Shown piece after piece: positions 1 to 7,421 of a stretch of DNA of 64,000 nt (the first letter of the stretch is position 1; the number at the start of each line of letters is the position of its first letter). The position numbers and the translations under genes were made by a program. Under the pieces are notes generated by a model. The model ran no database searches. It was given only the letters and a program-made list of their open reading frames with translations, and was not told the origin of the DNA. Source of the stretch: JBGQOJ01 sp052119585 (lineage in GTDB: Bacteria; Pseudomonadota; Alphaproteobacteria; Rhodobacterales; Rhodobacteraceae); NCBI RefSeq assembly GCF_052119585.1, contig NZ_JBGQOJ010000008.1, positions 62,001 through 126,000 on the forward strand. The letters are read 5' to 3'.

Positions 1-73
1 TGTTCAGATACATAAGCGCGTACATTGCGACGACCGAGGTGGCTATCATTGCCGAAAATCTAAGGTAGTTCAT
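1..73 (-). CDS. DUF305-like small membrane protein, N-terminus only
   Basis: The reading frame starts at ATG 73 on the minus strand and runs off the left edge. A GAAGGA ribosome binding site lies just upstream. The 24 visible residues begin MNYLRFSAMIATSV and are hydrophobic, resembling the first membrane segment of the short cytoplasmic-membrane proteins grouped with DUF305. It lies at the end of the minus-strand stress cluster and is probably co-transcribed with it. The function of this family is not established, and only the N-terminus can be judged here. Confidence 0.5.
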   Translation of the reverse strand, partial: MNYLRFSAMIATSVVAMYALMYLN

Positions 74-115
74 AACGGTATCCTTCCCCATCGGGCCTGT
101 CCCCTTGAACACCGG

Positions 116-238
116 TCAGCTTGCGGATTGGCCATCGAGCAGGAAACTGGTCTTGGCGCTGATCCGGTAGCTGGTGATTTTGCCGTCGGAAACCTCGGCG
201 TTCATGTCCTTGATGCAGACCGACTCGATGTGGCGCAT
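116..238 (-). pseudogene. Dodecin 3' fragment (N-terminal part missing)
   Basis: Forty codons read MRHIESVCIKDMNAEVSDGK and continue to a TGA at 116-118. This matches the second half of dodecin, the small flavin-binding dodecamer of about 68-70 residues: the R-x-I-E-S-V strand, the D-G-K-I turn and the final K-x-S-F strand. The frame is stopped by TAA a few codons upstream of the ATG. Only 45 bases separate it from the next gene, too little for the missing first helix and strand. I read it as a decayed dodecin gene, although translation of the fragment cannot be excluded. Confidence 0.6.
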
Positions 239-283
239 TGACGGCGGTTAATCACGTCTGGAAAAATCCGGTGTGCCGGGACA

Positions 284-1267
284 TCAGGACTGGCCGGTCA
301 AGGCCTGTTCGTCTGCAATCCTCGGTTCCAGCCTCTCTTCCGCTTGCAAACTGAATTTCTGAAAAATTCCCAGTCCGATGACAATCACAACCGAGACGAC
401 CAGCAGCATGATCGGAAACAGAAGAAGTTCGGGGCTGGTATTCCCGACATCGAACACCAGAACAATGCCTTCGATCGCGACGACAAGCGCGATAATCACC
501 ATGAACTTGGTCACAGCCTCGCGGGCCTCGGATGGCTTGCGCAGTTCCCGGCTGCGAAGGACTTCCTCCTCCATCACGTATTTCGCGACATCAAGGATCG
601 CGACCGAAATGACAAGCGAACTGACCGCGTCCAGCAGAACGCCTTCAGGTTCCATGCTTTCAAAAAGCGCTTGATAAGCACGCCCCATAGAGACCCAGAT
701 AAGCCCGATCGAAATCGCCGCCATGGCAAGGGCGACAATACCGTAGACAGCCGCCGCCAGCACGATGAACCCATCCGCGCCACGGGACAGAACCCTGGAC
801 TTGTACATGCTCCCGCGCGGCTTCTGCATGGCATTGCGCGGCGAAGGATCCGTTCCGCCAGAACCGCCATCTGGCGAAATGGCTGGTTTTTTGCCCCCAT
901 GTGACGCGCCAAAGCCCAGCCATTCCAATGCCTCGTTCTCTCGGTCTATTGCAAAATACCGCATCTCGGCCTTCGCAAACGGCGCCGACAAGGTCGTTCC
1001 CCATTTCTCCAGTGCGCTATCGCCCAGAACGGCAATGCGCCCGAAATCGCCACGATATTTCAGGTCAAACTCCAATTCGCGCCACAGCGCACCGATCTCC
1101 CAACCCCGAAAGTCCTCCAGCCGCATAAGGATGCGCAAGGGACCGTTGGACAACTCCATCGCGTGTTCCAATTCGGGAATTGCGGATTCGTAGTCCTTGG
1201 TGGTCAGCGTGCCCGACGCCCGCACCACGATCATGTCGCCATCGGGGCTATGTTCGATCTCTATCAT
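284..1267 (-). CDS. SpoIIAA-like (STAS-fold) domain fused to a membrane domain
   Basis: The protein is 327 residues from the preferred ATG at 1267, which has GAGGG upstream; an in-frame ATG at 1306 would add 13 residues. Residues about 1-120 look like the SpoIIAA-like/STAS-type cytosolic domain (MIEIEHSPDGDMIVVRASG start and a DFRGWE stretch). A Gly/Ser/Pro-rich linker follows. The C-terminal half has at least four hydrophobic segments (AAAVYGIVALAMAAISIGL; DAVSSLVISVAILDVA; FMVIIALVVAIEGIVLV; LLLFPIMLLVVSVVIVIGLG) around a charged E/R-rich loop. SpoIIAA-like domains occur alone in many stress-associated proteins, so the membrane fusion is less usual. It lies downstream of the bacterioferritin-like gene in the same direction. 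Specific function unknown. Confidence 0.75.
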   Translation of the reverse strand: MIEIEHSPDGDMIVVRASGTLTTKDYESAIPELEHAMELSNGPLRILMRLEDFRGWEIGALWRELEFDLKYRGDFGRIAVLGDSALEKWGTTLSAPFAKAEMRYFAIDRENEALEWLGFGASHGGKKPAISPDGGSGGTDPSPRNAMQKPRGSMYKSRVLSRGADGFIVLAAAVYGIVALAMAAISIGLIWVSMGRAYQALFESMEPEGVLLDAVSSLVISVAILDVAKYVMEEEVLRSRELRKPSEAREAVTKFMVIIALVVAIEGIVLVFDVGNTSPELLLFPIMLLVVSVVIVIGLGIFQKFSLQAEERLEPRIADEQALTGQS

Positions 1268-1290
1268 ATCACCCTCGCTTTCCGGCTCGG

Positions 1291-1368
1291 TCAATCGCCA
1301 ATCCAAAGGCTATCCCACAAATGCCGCGTCAGATCACCGGAACCCTCGGGCATGTCCAAACTGGTCAT
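1291..1368 (-). CDS. Possible 25-residue leader peptide
   Basis: The short frame MTSLDMPEGSGDLTRHLWDS... starts at ATG 1368 behind a strong GGAGG site and stops 23 bases before the ATG of the SpoIIAA-like gene. The strong ribosome binding site is the only real evidence. It may be a translated leader that couples expression to the next gene, or chance. No family recognised. Confidence 0.3.
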   Translation of the reverse strand: MTSLDMPEGSGDLTRHLWDSLWIGD

Positions 1369-1444
1369 CTTCGCCTCCTTTCCGCCGTCGGTCGGTGTGC
1401 TGTTTTTCCAGTCCGGTTGACGAAAGGCGTTTGTCCTGAACGCC

Positions 1445-1930
1445 TTAACCGCCGTTCGTTCTGTCGCTCATGCTTTGCGCCATATAGGTCGGCTCGCCCA
1501 AACGCTTGAGAAGCCCAAGCTGACGTGAAAGCCAGTCCATATGGCCTTCTTCATCCAGAACGATGGTCTCGAACAGCATGCGGGTGCCGATATCTTGCTG
1601 CTCGGTCGCCGTCCGCACAGCCTCGGTGTAGAAATCAATCGCATTCTTCTCTTCCACCAGATCGGCGGTGAACATCCCCTCCAGCGACATCGATCGTTTC
1701 GGCGTTTTAGCAGCCTCGATCACAGGATCGCCGCCCAGAAACAGGATCCGGTTGATGAACTGGTCCGCATGACCAATTTCCTCGCTCATCTCCTCGCGCA
1801 TTCGTGCCGCAAGCACGTCCAGTCCCCAATCATCCAGCACATGCGCATGCAACATATACTGACTGACTGCCGCCATCTCCATGCCCAGGGCTTTCTGCAT
1901 GTTTTCAATACTTTGAGGTCTATTTTCCAT
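1445..1930 (-). CDS. bfr: Bacterioferritin-like di-iron storage protein
   Basis: This 161-residue four-helix ferritin-like protein has the usual bacterioferritin length and layout. Ferroxidase ligands can be placed: Glu in GMEMAAVSQY, the Glu and His of EEIGHAD, Glu in EEKNAIDFY, and Glu/His in LDEEGHMDW. The position that holds the haem-ligating Met52 in E. coli Bfr (Met two residues before HAD) is Ile here, so inter-subunit haem is probably not bound. Expected role: cytosolic iron oxidation and storage, limiting Fenton chemistry. ATG 1930 is preferred to the GTG three bases upstream because of a GAGGA site. It belongs to the minus-strand stress cluster next to the Crp/Fnr gene. Confidence 0.85.
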   Translation of the reverse strand: MENRPQSIENMQKALGMEMAAVSQYMLHAHVLDDWGLDVLAARMREEMSEEIGHADQFINRILFLGGDPVIEAAKTPKRSMSLEGMFTADLVEEKNAIDFYTEAVRTATEQQDIGTRMLFETIVLDEEGHMDWLSRQLGLLKRLGEPTYMAQSMSDRTNGG

Positions 1931-2041
1931 CACATCCTCACAATTCCTATTCGGGCCTTAGTCGGAATTCGCGTCATCACGGCGCCATCCCATGCGGGGT
2001 TCATTCCCTGACCAAGCGCACTATCCTTTGCCAAAGCGGCA

Positions 2042-2329
2042 TCAACCAAACCGGTCTGCCGCATTTCGGACCGCTTTTCCAAGCGCGTCCCATGCAGACT
2101 CGATCCCCGACTTGAGATCCTTCCAGGCCTCGCCCTGCGCCTCGCCCAATTTCTTCAACTTCTCGATCCCCTCGTCTTGCTTGGCGCGCAACTCTTTGAT
2201 CTCGCTTTGATATTTCAAGCGCGCGTCTGCCCCGGCCTCCTTGGCTTTCGCTTCGAGTTTGTCAATTTCGGCCCCCCATTGCTCCAGGCGGGCCTCGAAT
2301 TTCTGCTTGTAGGCGCTTTTGTCGTCCAT
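2042..2329 (-). CDS. Small coiled-coil stress-type protein
   Basis: This 95-residue, highly charged protein (MDDKSAYKQKFEARLEQWGA...) is almost wholly Lys/Glu/Ala helix with coiled-coil spacing. It ends in a more hydrophobic amphipathic stretch (WDALGKAVRNAADRFG). ATG 2329 follows a GGAG site. Similar short helical proteins are found in bacterial stress clusters without an assigned biochemical function. Its direction and position suggest co-transcription with the bacterioferritin-like gene. Confidence 0.7.
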   Translation of the reverse strand: MDDKSAYKQKFEARLEQWGAEIDKLEAKAKEAGADARLKYQSEIKELRAKQDEGIEKLKKLGEAQGEAWKDLKSGIESAWDALGKAVRNAADRFG

Positions 2330-2385
2330 TCGACCTTCTCCTTCATCGGGTGGGGCAATGACTTTGCTTCTTGGAACAGCCATGG

Positions 2386-2619
2386 TCACACCCGTGTTGC
2401 ATGTTTCGTTTTCGGGGCAGCTTGCAGAGCCCCCTTCCCGGCCTTGATCCCGGTCTTGGCGAAATCCGCAGCACAATCCGCACCGCAGCGTGTGCAAAGA
2501 TCCAGCCACTCCGAAAAACTCCCGGCGACCCGTTCAGGCGAATACCACGGCCCGTTCATCATAGGCCTGATCGGGAACAATGGCGTGTTCGCGCCAGGAT
2601 CGGCGACAGGTCTTTCCAT
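2386..2619 (-). CDS. Hypothetical protein, possibly first gene of the stress cluster
   Basis: A 77-residue frame (MERPVADPGANTPLFPIRPM...) or a shorter one from an internal Met pair (MMNGPWYSPERVAG). The core SEWLDLCTRCGADCAADFAK is rich in Cys and Ala and looks helical. The start has no convincing ribosome binding site, so the frame may not be translated. If real, it would be the gene nearest to the two Crp/Fnr-type palindromes at 2685-2744. No family recognised. Confidence 0.35.
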   Translation of the reverse strand: MERPVADPGANTPLFPIRPMMNGPWYSPERVAGSFSEWLDLCTRCGADCAADFAKTGIKAGKGALQAAPKTKHATRV

Positions 2620-2684
2620 GAATATCGGCCTTCGTGATTGCGTCTGGAACTGGCCCACTGTCCGCCTCGGGGCGGGCTGCTGCA

Positions 2685-2698
2685 TTAACAAAGGTTAA
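2685..2698. promoter_or_regulatory. Crp/Fnr-type operator, perfect palindrome
   Basis: TTAAC-AAAG-GTTAA is a perfect 5-4-5 inverted repeat with the 14-bp geometry of Fnr/Dnr-family sites. It lies between the minus-strand stress cluster and the plus-strand Crp/Fnr gene at 2903. Confidence 0.6.
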
Positions 2699-2728
2699 TC
2701 CCCACACCGAAAACATTCCGCCATGACT

Positions 2729-2744
2729 GTTGAGTTTGCTCAAC
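2729..2744. promoter_or_regulatory. Second Crp/Fnr-type operator
   Basis: GTTGAG-TTTG-CTCAAC is a perfect 6-4-6 inverted repeat containing TTGAG-N4-CTCAA, close to the Fnr consensus TTGAT-N4-ATCAA. It is centred 45 bases from the first palindrome, in the same divergent intergenic region. Autoregulation of the Crp/Fnr gene is the simplest reading. Confidence 0.6.
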
Positions 2745-2902
2745 GACCAGCCAGACCAACCGTGCGACACAGAATGCACAGGATTCGGCAGGATCGGCAG
2801 ACCAGTGCTCTCGCTTTGCTGACTCTGGCGGTCCCTCGGTTGAAATGCCTTATCCGTCCAAAAATTTTGCGCAGCACATAGGAACGACGGGGGAATTGTA
2901 AC

Positions 2903-3649
2903 ATGGCGGGCGACTTTCTGGCGGCGTTACCGGATGTGTCCAACGATAGGCCCTATCTGGCGGCCTCCGAAGACGAGGCGACGAAACGGGTTGAAAGAGT
3001 CCTCAGATCGCACAGGCGCAGTTTCAGCGCCGGGACCATCCTGAAGATGGAAAGAGAGCCGTGTTCGGAAACATATTGTATGCTGGACGGATGGCTTGCG
3101 TTGTCAAAATCAACAGAAGACGGTCACCGGCAGATCATCGACTTCATGCTGCCGGGGGATATCATGAACCCCGCATCCGCGCACAGAAACACCAGCGCCG
3201 TGCAGATCGAAGGTTTGTCACAGACCACGGTATCCGTCATTCCGAATGTCATCTGGGCAAACCTGACAGAGGCCGTGCCCGCACTAAAGTGGCGCGCAAC
3301 CTGCATGACGGCCTCGGTGCGTTCAAGGATGTCAGAACGCATGCTCCGGCTCGGAAAGGGCAATTCCGAAATGCGCATCGCCTATTCCCTCATGGAACTC
3401 TTCCTGCGGCTGCGCATGATCGGAAAGGTAGACGGTTTCAGTTTCCAGTTGCCGATGACCCAACAGCAGCTCGGCGAATTCACCGGGCTTTCTTCGGTTC
3501 ACGTCTGCCGGACGATGCGGCGCTTGTCCGACAAGAACATCCTGACAACGAATGGAAAAATGGACATCGTCATTTCCGATATCGAACGACTGGCCCGGAG
3601 CGCGGGCGTTGGTCTCGATACCTTGGCCAACGAGATTTTGCCAAATTAA
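2903..3649 (+). CDS. Crp/Fnr-family transcriptional regulator
   Basis: The protein has 248 residues: an N-terminal cyclic-nucleotide-binding-like beta-roll (FSAGTILKMEREPCSETYCMLDG, then HRQIIDFMLPGDIMN), a long dimerisation helix, and a C-terminal winged helix (MTQQQLGEFTGLSSVHVCRTMRRL). The N-terminal Cys cluster of oxygen-sensing Fnr/FnrL is absent, and no clear cAMP-binding signature is seen, so its signal is unknown. The recognition helix carries S-V-H-V-x-R rather than the E-x-x-S-R of Fnr. Two Crp/Fnr-type palindromes precede it. It is the most economical regulator for the similar sites at 21.1, 24.9 and 29.5 kb. Confidence 0.88.
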   Translation: MAGDFLAALPDVSNDRPYLAASEDEATKRVERVLRSHRRSFSAGTILKMEREPCSETYCMLDGWLALSKSTEDGHRQIIDFMLPGDIMNPASAHRNTSAVQIEGLSQTTVSVIPNVIWANLTEAVPALKWRATCMTASVRSRMSERMLRLGKGNSEMRIAYSLMELFLRLRMIGKVDGFSFQLPMTQQQLGEFTGLSSVHVCRTMRRLSDKNILTTNGKMDIVISDIERLARSAGVGLDTLANEILPN

Positions 3650-3724
3650 GATATGGCGGGCCGTTGGCAGGAAACCAGATTAAGCACGGGCACTGCGTAG
3701 CTGCGACCGCCGCGCGCACCCCCG

Positions 3725-4159
3725 TCACAGGTGTTTGACGTCCCAATCCCGACAATCAAGCCCCAAGGCATTCAGCCCCGCCGCAAGATAGTCGGCCAGC
3801 AAAGGCGTTCCGCACAGATAGGCCGCCGTTGCCTCGGTGTGTTCCTGATCGGCAAGCTTGCGCAAGTGCTCCCAGTCCTCCTCATCCCGCCCAAGCCACA
3901 TCAGCGCCACAAGATCAATCTGCGCATCCTCGGGCAGATCCGAAATTGCCGTTTCCAACTCCAGTCCCGCAGAATCGCCGGCCCTGTCTTCCAGAATTTC
4001 CGCCTCGGGATCGTCTGCGGGCAAGGTTTCCTCCTCGGGCAGCGAACTTGCGGTCTTTCCGTGCAGGTCATGCGCTCTCTGGATGATGTAGCACACCGTC
4101 GCCAGTGGCACAGACAGTTCCACCTCGGCGTCCGAACCGCTGCTCCTTCTCCGTATCAT
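3725..4159 (-). CDS. DUF3775 family protein
   Basis: A 144-residue acidic protein from ATG 4159, preceded by a G-rich stretch. It contains the DUF3775 pattern: an N-terminal L-A-T-V-C-Y-I-I-x-x-A-H helix and the core DAQIDLVALMWLGRDEEDWEHL followed by TAAYLCGTPLLADYLAAGL. The family is common in Rhodobacterales and has no known function. It lies between the Crp/Fnr gene and the partition locus and converges on the Crp/Fnr gene. Confidence 0.75.
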   Translation of the reverse strand: MIRRRSSGSDAEVELSVPLATVCYIIQRAHDLHGKTASSLPEEETLPADDPEAEILEDRAGDSAGLELETAISDLPEDAQIDLVALMWLGRDEEDWEHLRKLADQEHTEATAAYLCGTPLLADYLAAGLNALGLDCRDWDVKHL

Positions 4160-4367
4160 GTCTGGCCCCCCATCGTTGATGGCCCCAGCATACGCGCCCC
4201 TGCCCCGATGGGCATTGACGCCGGACAACCACCCGGACGAACGACACTGAACAGGAACCCGCAAAAGCGTGCGATCTAGGCACCTATAAGCGGCGTGCAC
4301 GTTTCGTAAAATTCGATTAAGCTTATGATAAAAAACAATTTTTTCAATGCTTTTTGCAGCATCCTCA
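4160..4367. other. Intergenic stretch with AT-rich segment
   Basis: About 200 bases upstream of the DUF3775 gene. The part at 4295-4350 is AT-rich (AAATTCGATTAAGCTTATGATAA-type sequence) and may carry its promoter. No gene seen. Confidence 0.35.
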
Positions 4368-4387
4368 AGGTTTCGCATGCGAAACCT
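4368..4387. promoter_or_regulatory. parS-like centromere palindrome, copy 1
   Basis: AGGTTTCGCATGCGAAACCT is a perfect 20-bp palindrome just past the parB terminator. It resembles the general GTTTC...GAAAC form of ParB-binding sites, and its 8-base arms recur inside the 5' part of parB at 5511-5528. Confidence 0.75.
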
Positions 4388-4426
4388 ACCCGATTTGACC
4401 CCAAAATCGCCACAGGAAAGCAACAT

Positions 4427-4458
4427 AAAAAAGGCCCCGCATCAGCGGATGCGGGGCC
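4427..4458 (-). terminator. Rho-independent terminator of parAB
   Basis: An 11-bp GC-rich stem (GGCCCCGCATC / GATGCGGGGCC) with a four-base loop ends, on the minus strand, in six Ts. It lies 26 bases beyond the parB stop codon. Confidence 0.85.
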
Positions 4459-4484
4459 TTTGGTCCGGCGCGTGGCGGCCCGTG

Positions 4485-5588
4485 TCAGATCGGTTCCAGC
4501 AGCCGCTGGATTTCTGCCATGACCGTATCAATCAGATCGACGCTGACCACCGCGCCGGTGAACCGGATCGAATAGCCCCGATCATCGACTTCGCGATGAA
4601 TGCTGATCCCGTTGCCCAGACGGATCTCGCCCTCTGCATCACGGCGGCGCGGCACCGCCCCTTTGCGCGGCCCGCCACGGCGCGGGGTTTGCCCCTCGGG
4701 GTTTTCAACGGCTGCAATCACCGGCTCCATCAGGGCCCATTCGCTCTCGGCATCGGTCCCCTGCCCCGCCGCCAGCCGCGTCCGCAGCTCACCCTCGAAC
4801 CCGGCCCGCAGCGCCCCGGCAAGCCGCAGCCCTGCCCGCTCGCTCAGCCGCGTCGGAAAGCTCAGCATATCGCCCAGCTCTTCGTGGATCAGCGCAAAGC
4901 TGCGGATCTTCGAACGCTTGGCCTTGGACGCCGCGTGGAACAGCCCTGCAACCGCCGCCTCGACACTGTCAAACGCGCCCTGCCCCACCGACATGACCGT
5001 GATGCGGCCCCGCTCGTAATGGCTCAGATCGCTGCGAATTTCGTTTTCCTCAACCATCGCGACATAGGCATCGGTCACGTTTTTGGGCGCGACGACGATG
5101 GCTTTGATGCTGCGGTATTTGTCCTGTCCGGTTTCCGCCAAAAGCGCGCGTACCGCCGACAGCCGCCGCCAGCCCGAAATCAGGCCAAATCTTTCGCCCT
5201 CCTCCGCCCCGGGCAGTTCGAACACCTCGATCGGCAACCGCAGCCCGTGCGCCGCGATCGAGGTTTTCAGTTCGGTCATTTCCTCGGTGTCGACATCCAG
5301 CCGGTCGCGCGACAGTTCTTCAGCCACGACCTGCGACACGGGAATTTCCAGCACCAGCAGCCCCGCCGCGATCGCATGGCGCAGCCTGTCCGCGTCCGTT
5401 GCGTTGCGCGCCGCCTCTACGCGCTGCCCCGCGTCGCCCGGTGTGGATTGCGCGGCGGCATCGGCGGCCACCTGTGCAATCGGCGGCAACGGGCCCAGCG
5501 GCCCTTGGGTGGTTTCGCGTGCGAAACCTTCCTCCAGTTCGCGCAGCGCATCCGCGCTTGGCGTCTCCAGCCGTCTGCGTTTTGCCAT
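4485..5588 (-). CDS. parB: ParB plasmid partition protein
   Basis: A 367-residue centromere-binding partition protein from ATG 5588. That start overlaps the parA stop as TGATG and has GGAGG upstream. It shows the ParB/Spo0J-like N-terminal domain, including a G-W-R-R-L-S-A motif at about residues 139-145 (the GERRxxA region) and E-N-E-I-R-S-D-L-S-H-Y-E-R-G at about 181-194, then a helix-turn-helix region and a C-terminal dimerisation part. Its own 5' coding sequence contains a parS-like palindrome. It pairs with parA to segregate the replicon; a strong terminator follows. Confidence 0.92.
   Translation of the reverse strand: MAKRRRLETPSADALRELEEGFARETTQGPLGPLPPIAQVAADAAAQSTPGDAGQRVEAARNATDADRLRHAIAAGLLVLEIPVSQVVAEELSRDRLDVDTEEMTELKTSIAAHGLRLPIEVFELPGAEEGERFGLISGWRRLSAVRALLAETGQDKYRSIKAIVVAPKNVTDAYVAMVEENEIRSDLSHYERGRITVMSVGQGAFDSVEAAVAGLFHAASKAKRSKIRSFALIHEELGDMLSFPTRLSERAGLRLAGALRAGFEGELRTRLAAGQGTDAESEWALMEPVIAAVENPEGQTPRRGGPRKGAVPRRRDAEGEIRLGNGISIHREVDDRGYSIRFTGAVVSVDLIDTVMAEIQRLLEPI
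5511..5528. promoter_or_regulatory. parS-like palindrome, copy 2, inside parB
   Basis: GGTTTCGC-GT-GCGAAACC has the same 8-base arms as the perfect palindrome at 4368-4387, differing only in the central two bases. It lies within the first 30 codons of parB. Confidence 0.65.
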
Positions 5589-6973
5589 CACTTGGCCTCC
5601 TTGTTTGGCATCTGCTGATCGCGCCACCACGCGCCGATCAGGATTTCCTTGAACTCTGCATAGGTCCGGTCAAATGTCTCGCGGCCCCTGACATAGGTTT
5701 CGCGGTTGAAATCCCGGTAGTCCGCCTCGTAGATGCCGTTGACCTGTTCGCCCGCCTGCCCGACCAGCGCCGTGAAATCCTGCCGGTAGGCGTTCATGAA
5801 ATCGCCCAGATAGGCCTGGATGACATTGGCAAGGTCGGTCTGCTGGTTCGCATCGAAACGGGTGATCAGGGCGCGGACCACGTCCCATTCGAATTTCATC
5901 TCGGGCAGGCCCGCCATACGCCGCCCCGAATTTTCACCCTCTTCGATGCTGGCGAATGTCGAATACAGCATGTCGAAAAACCGGCCCGTCGAATCAAATT
6001 CCAGAAAGGACGCCCCCAGAGGCACCAAAAGGATATCCGCCGCCGCCAGCGCGTTGATCGTCAGATAGCCAAGCGCCGGCGGGGTATCCAGCATGATGAT
6101 GTCGTATTGGTCCAGCACGCCCTCGTTTTCCAGAAACCCGGTCAGCGCGTCCCACAGCGGCCAACTGCGCGCCTGCATCCGCCAGACCGGCACCTGGAAT
6201 TCCGCCCAGTAAAGGTTAAGCTGGGCACCGATCAGGTCGATGTTGGGCCAGTGGGTTTTCTGGATCACGTCTTTCGCTGCGATCCCCAAGGCCTCTGTCA
6301 GGGTTTCATCAAGGGGCAGGGGGGCCTCGTCCCGCGCGGCGCGCACCTTGTTTTCGGCGATCACATGGGTCGCGAAATCCTTGGCCAGAAGGGGAAAGAC
6401 CGTGTGCCATTCGTCGGGCACGGTGCCGCCCATGATCGAGGTCATTGACCCCTGGCTGTCCAGGTCGATCACCAGCACGCGGTAGCCATCGAGCGCGGCC
6501 GACATCGCCAGATGGGCGGCGGTGCTGGTCTTGCCGACGCCGCCCTTGAAGTTCGCCACCGCGACGACCTTGGCGGGGGCGCCTTCGGGGCGGTAGGGTT
6601 TGTATTCCTTGGTCGCGGCGCCTTCTTCGGCGAAGTGGTCGCGCAGCGCCATGACCTCTTGCAGGGTGAACCATTTCGACCCGCCATCGCCGGTGCCCTG
6701 CGGCAGATCGGGATGGTTTTTCAGAACCCGCCGCAGGTGGGCTGCGTTGACCGGGATCAGGTAGCGGCAGATTTCCCAGGTGGAAAATTTGCGCAGGCGC
6801 TTCTGCCCGTCTGGGGAATAGCCGCGCTTGGCCAGATCCTCTCGGCCACGGCCACAGAATGCAGCGGCTTTTGCGAATCGGGCAGTGTCTATAGGCTGTC
6901 CGAGTTTCGCAGCGGCACGGGCCGGATCAAGATTGAAATAGGGGGGCAGAGGTGCCTCTGGTTTTTTGGTCAT
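5588..6973 (-). CDS. parA: ParA-type partition ATPase
   Basis: A 461-residue Walker-type partition ATPase. An N-terminal extension of about 130 residues with a helix-turn-helix-like segment precedes the ATPase domain, as in autoregulatory plasmid ParA/SopA proteins. The deviant Walker A is KGGVGKT at about residues 143-149, followed by the VLVIDLDSQGS motif and MLDTPPALGYLT. ATG 6973 is chosen as the start of the family-like N-terminus; an upstream in-frame Met at 7045 exists, and neither has a strong ribosome binding site. It is translationally coupled to parB and divergent from the replication initiator across the origin. Confidence 0.92.
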   Translation of the reverse strand: MTKKPEAPLPPYFNLDPARAAAKLGQPIDTARFAKAAAFCGRGREDLAKRGYSPDGQKRLRKFSTWEICRYLIPVNAAHLRRVLKNHPDLPQGTGDGGSKWFTLQEVMALRDHFAEEGAATKEYKPYRPEGAPAKVVAVANFKGGVGKTSTAAHLAMSAALDGYRVLVIDLDSQGSMTSIMGGTVPDEWHTVFPLLAKDFATHVIAENKVRAARDEAPLPLDETLTEALGIAAKDVIQKTHWPNIDLIGAQLNLYWAEFQVPVWRMQARSWPLWDALTGFLENEGVLDQYDIIMLDTPPALGYLTINALAAADILLVPLGASFLEFDSTGRFFDMLYSTFASIEEGENSGRRMAGLPEMKFEWDVVRALITRFDANQQTDLANVIQAYLGDFMNAYRQDFTALVGQAGEQVNGIYEADYRDFNRETYVRGRETFDRTYAEFKEILIGAWWRDQQMPNKEAK

Positions 6974-7052
6974 GTGTCGGGTGCCTGTATCATGTGAGCG
7001 GATTTCGCGCTTATGCGTGGAAACATCGCACATCCTGTGAGCCATGGGAATT

Positions 7053-7078
7053 CCGAATCAATATCGGCTGCGATTCGG
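7053..7078. promoter_or_regulatory. Inverted repeat upstream of parA
   Basis: CCGAATC at 7053-7059 faces GATTCGG at 7072-7078, with a related TTCGAATC at 7115-7122. The position upstream of parA suits a ParA operator, but this is inferred from placement only. Confidence 0.4.
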
Positions 7079-7109
7079 ATGCAGGGCAGTATTTCGCACC
7101 GAAACAGGC

Positions 7110-7206
7110 CTTTATTCGAATCATCCAAGAGAAAAACACAGGATAAACGTTGTAGAATCTTTAGTTATTTTAGAATCTTTAGCCCTGAAAGCTTATTAGT
7201 TATCAA
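7110..7206. other. AT-rich segment of the origin with direct repeat
   Basis: An AT-rich stretch next to the iterons, suited to origin melting. It contains a 12-bp direct repeat TAGAATCTTTAG at 7153-7164 and 7171-7182, and near its end TTATCAACG, one base off a DnaA box. Confidence 0.55.
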
Positions 7207-7223
7207 CGAGTTGGCTTATGTTG

Positions 7224-7328
7224 GGGACCTGAATACGGGACGAAAGGAACCCGGATACGGGGTGAGAGGTACCTGTTTGCGGGGCGACAGGCACCCATGT
7301 GCGGGGTAGGGGGTACCGGTTTACGGGA
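7224..7328 (+). repeat. Origin iterons: five 17-bp repeats at exact 22-bp spacing
   Basis: Copies begin at 7224, 7246, 7268, 7290 and 7312. Each fits GGNACCNGNNTRCGGGR with minor deviation (for example GGTACCTGTTTGCGGGG and GGTACCGGTTTACGGGA). The 22-bp phase puts them on the same DNA face, as expected of initiator-binding iterons of Rep_3 replicons. Confidence 0.9.
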
Positions 7329-7421
7329 AGGGTATTTTTGGCTGAAAAAGCCCTTATAAATAGCTTCTTTAGCGTGCGCCAAGACCGCCCGCGACGCAAC
7401 AGGGGGCGTTTGTCTGTCATA

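Noticed and set aside
2177..2698. 173-codon plus-strand frame across the bacterioferritin-upstream region
   Set aside because: It has no ribosome binding site and overlaps the coiled-coil gene on the other strand, which has a better site and composition.
4347..5618. Long plus-strand open frame of 423 codons opposite parB
   Set aside because: It is Arg/Pro/His-rich, has no family features or ribosome binding site, and lies wholly antisense to a clear parB. GC-rich coding DNA produces such shadows.
7224..7328. CRISPR-like or tandem repeat of unknown kind
   Set aside because: A 17-bp repeat at 22-bp spacing directly before a Rep_3 initiator gene fits iterons.
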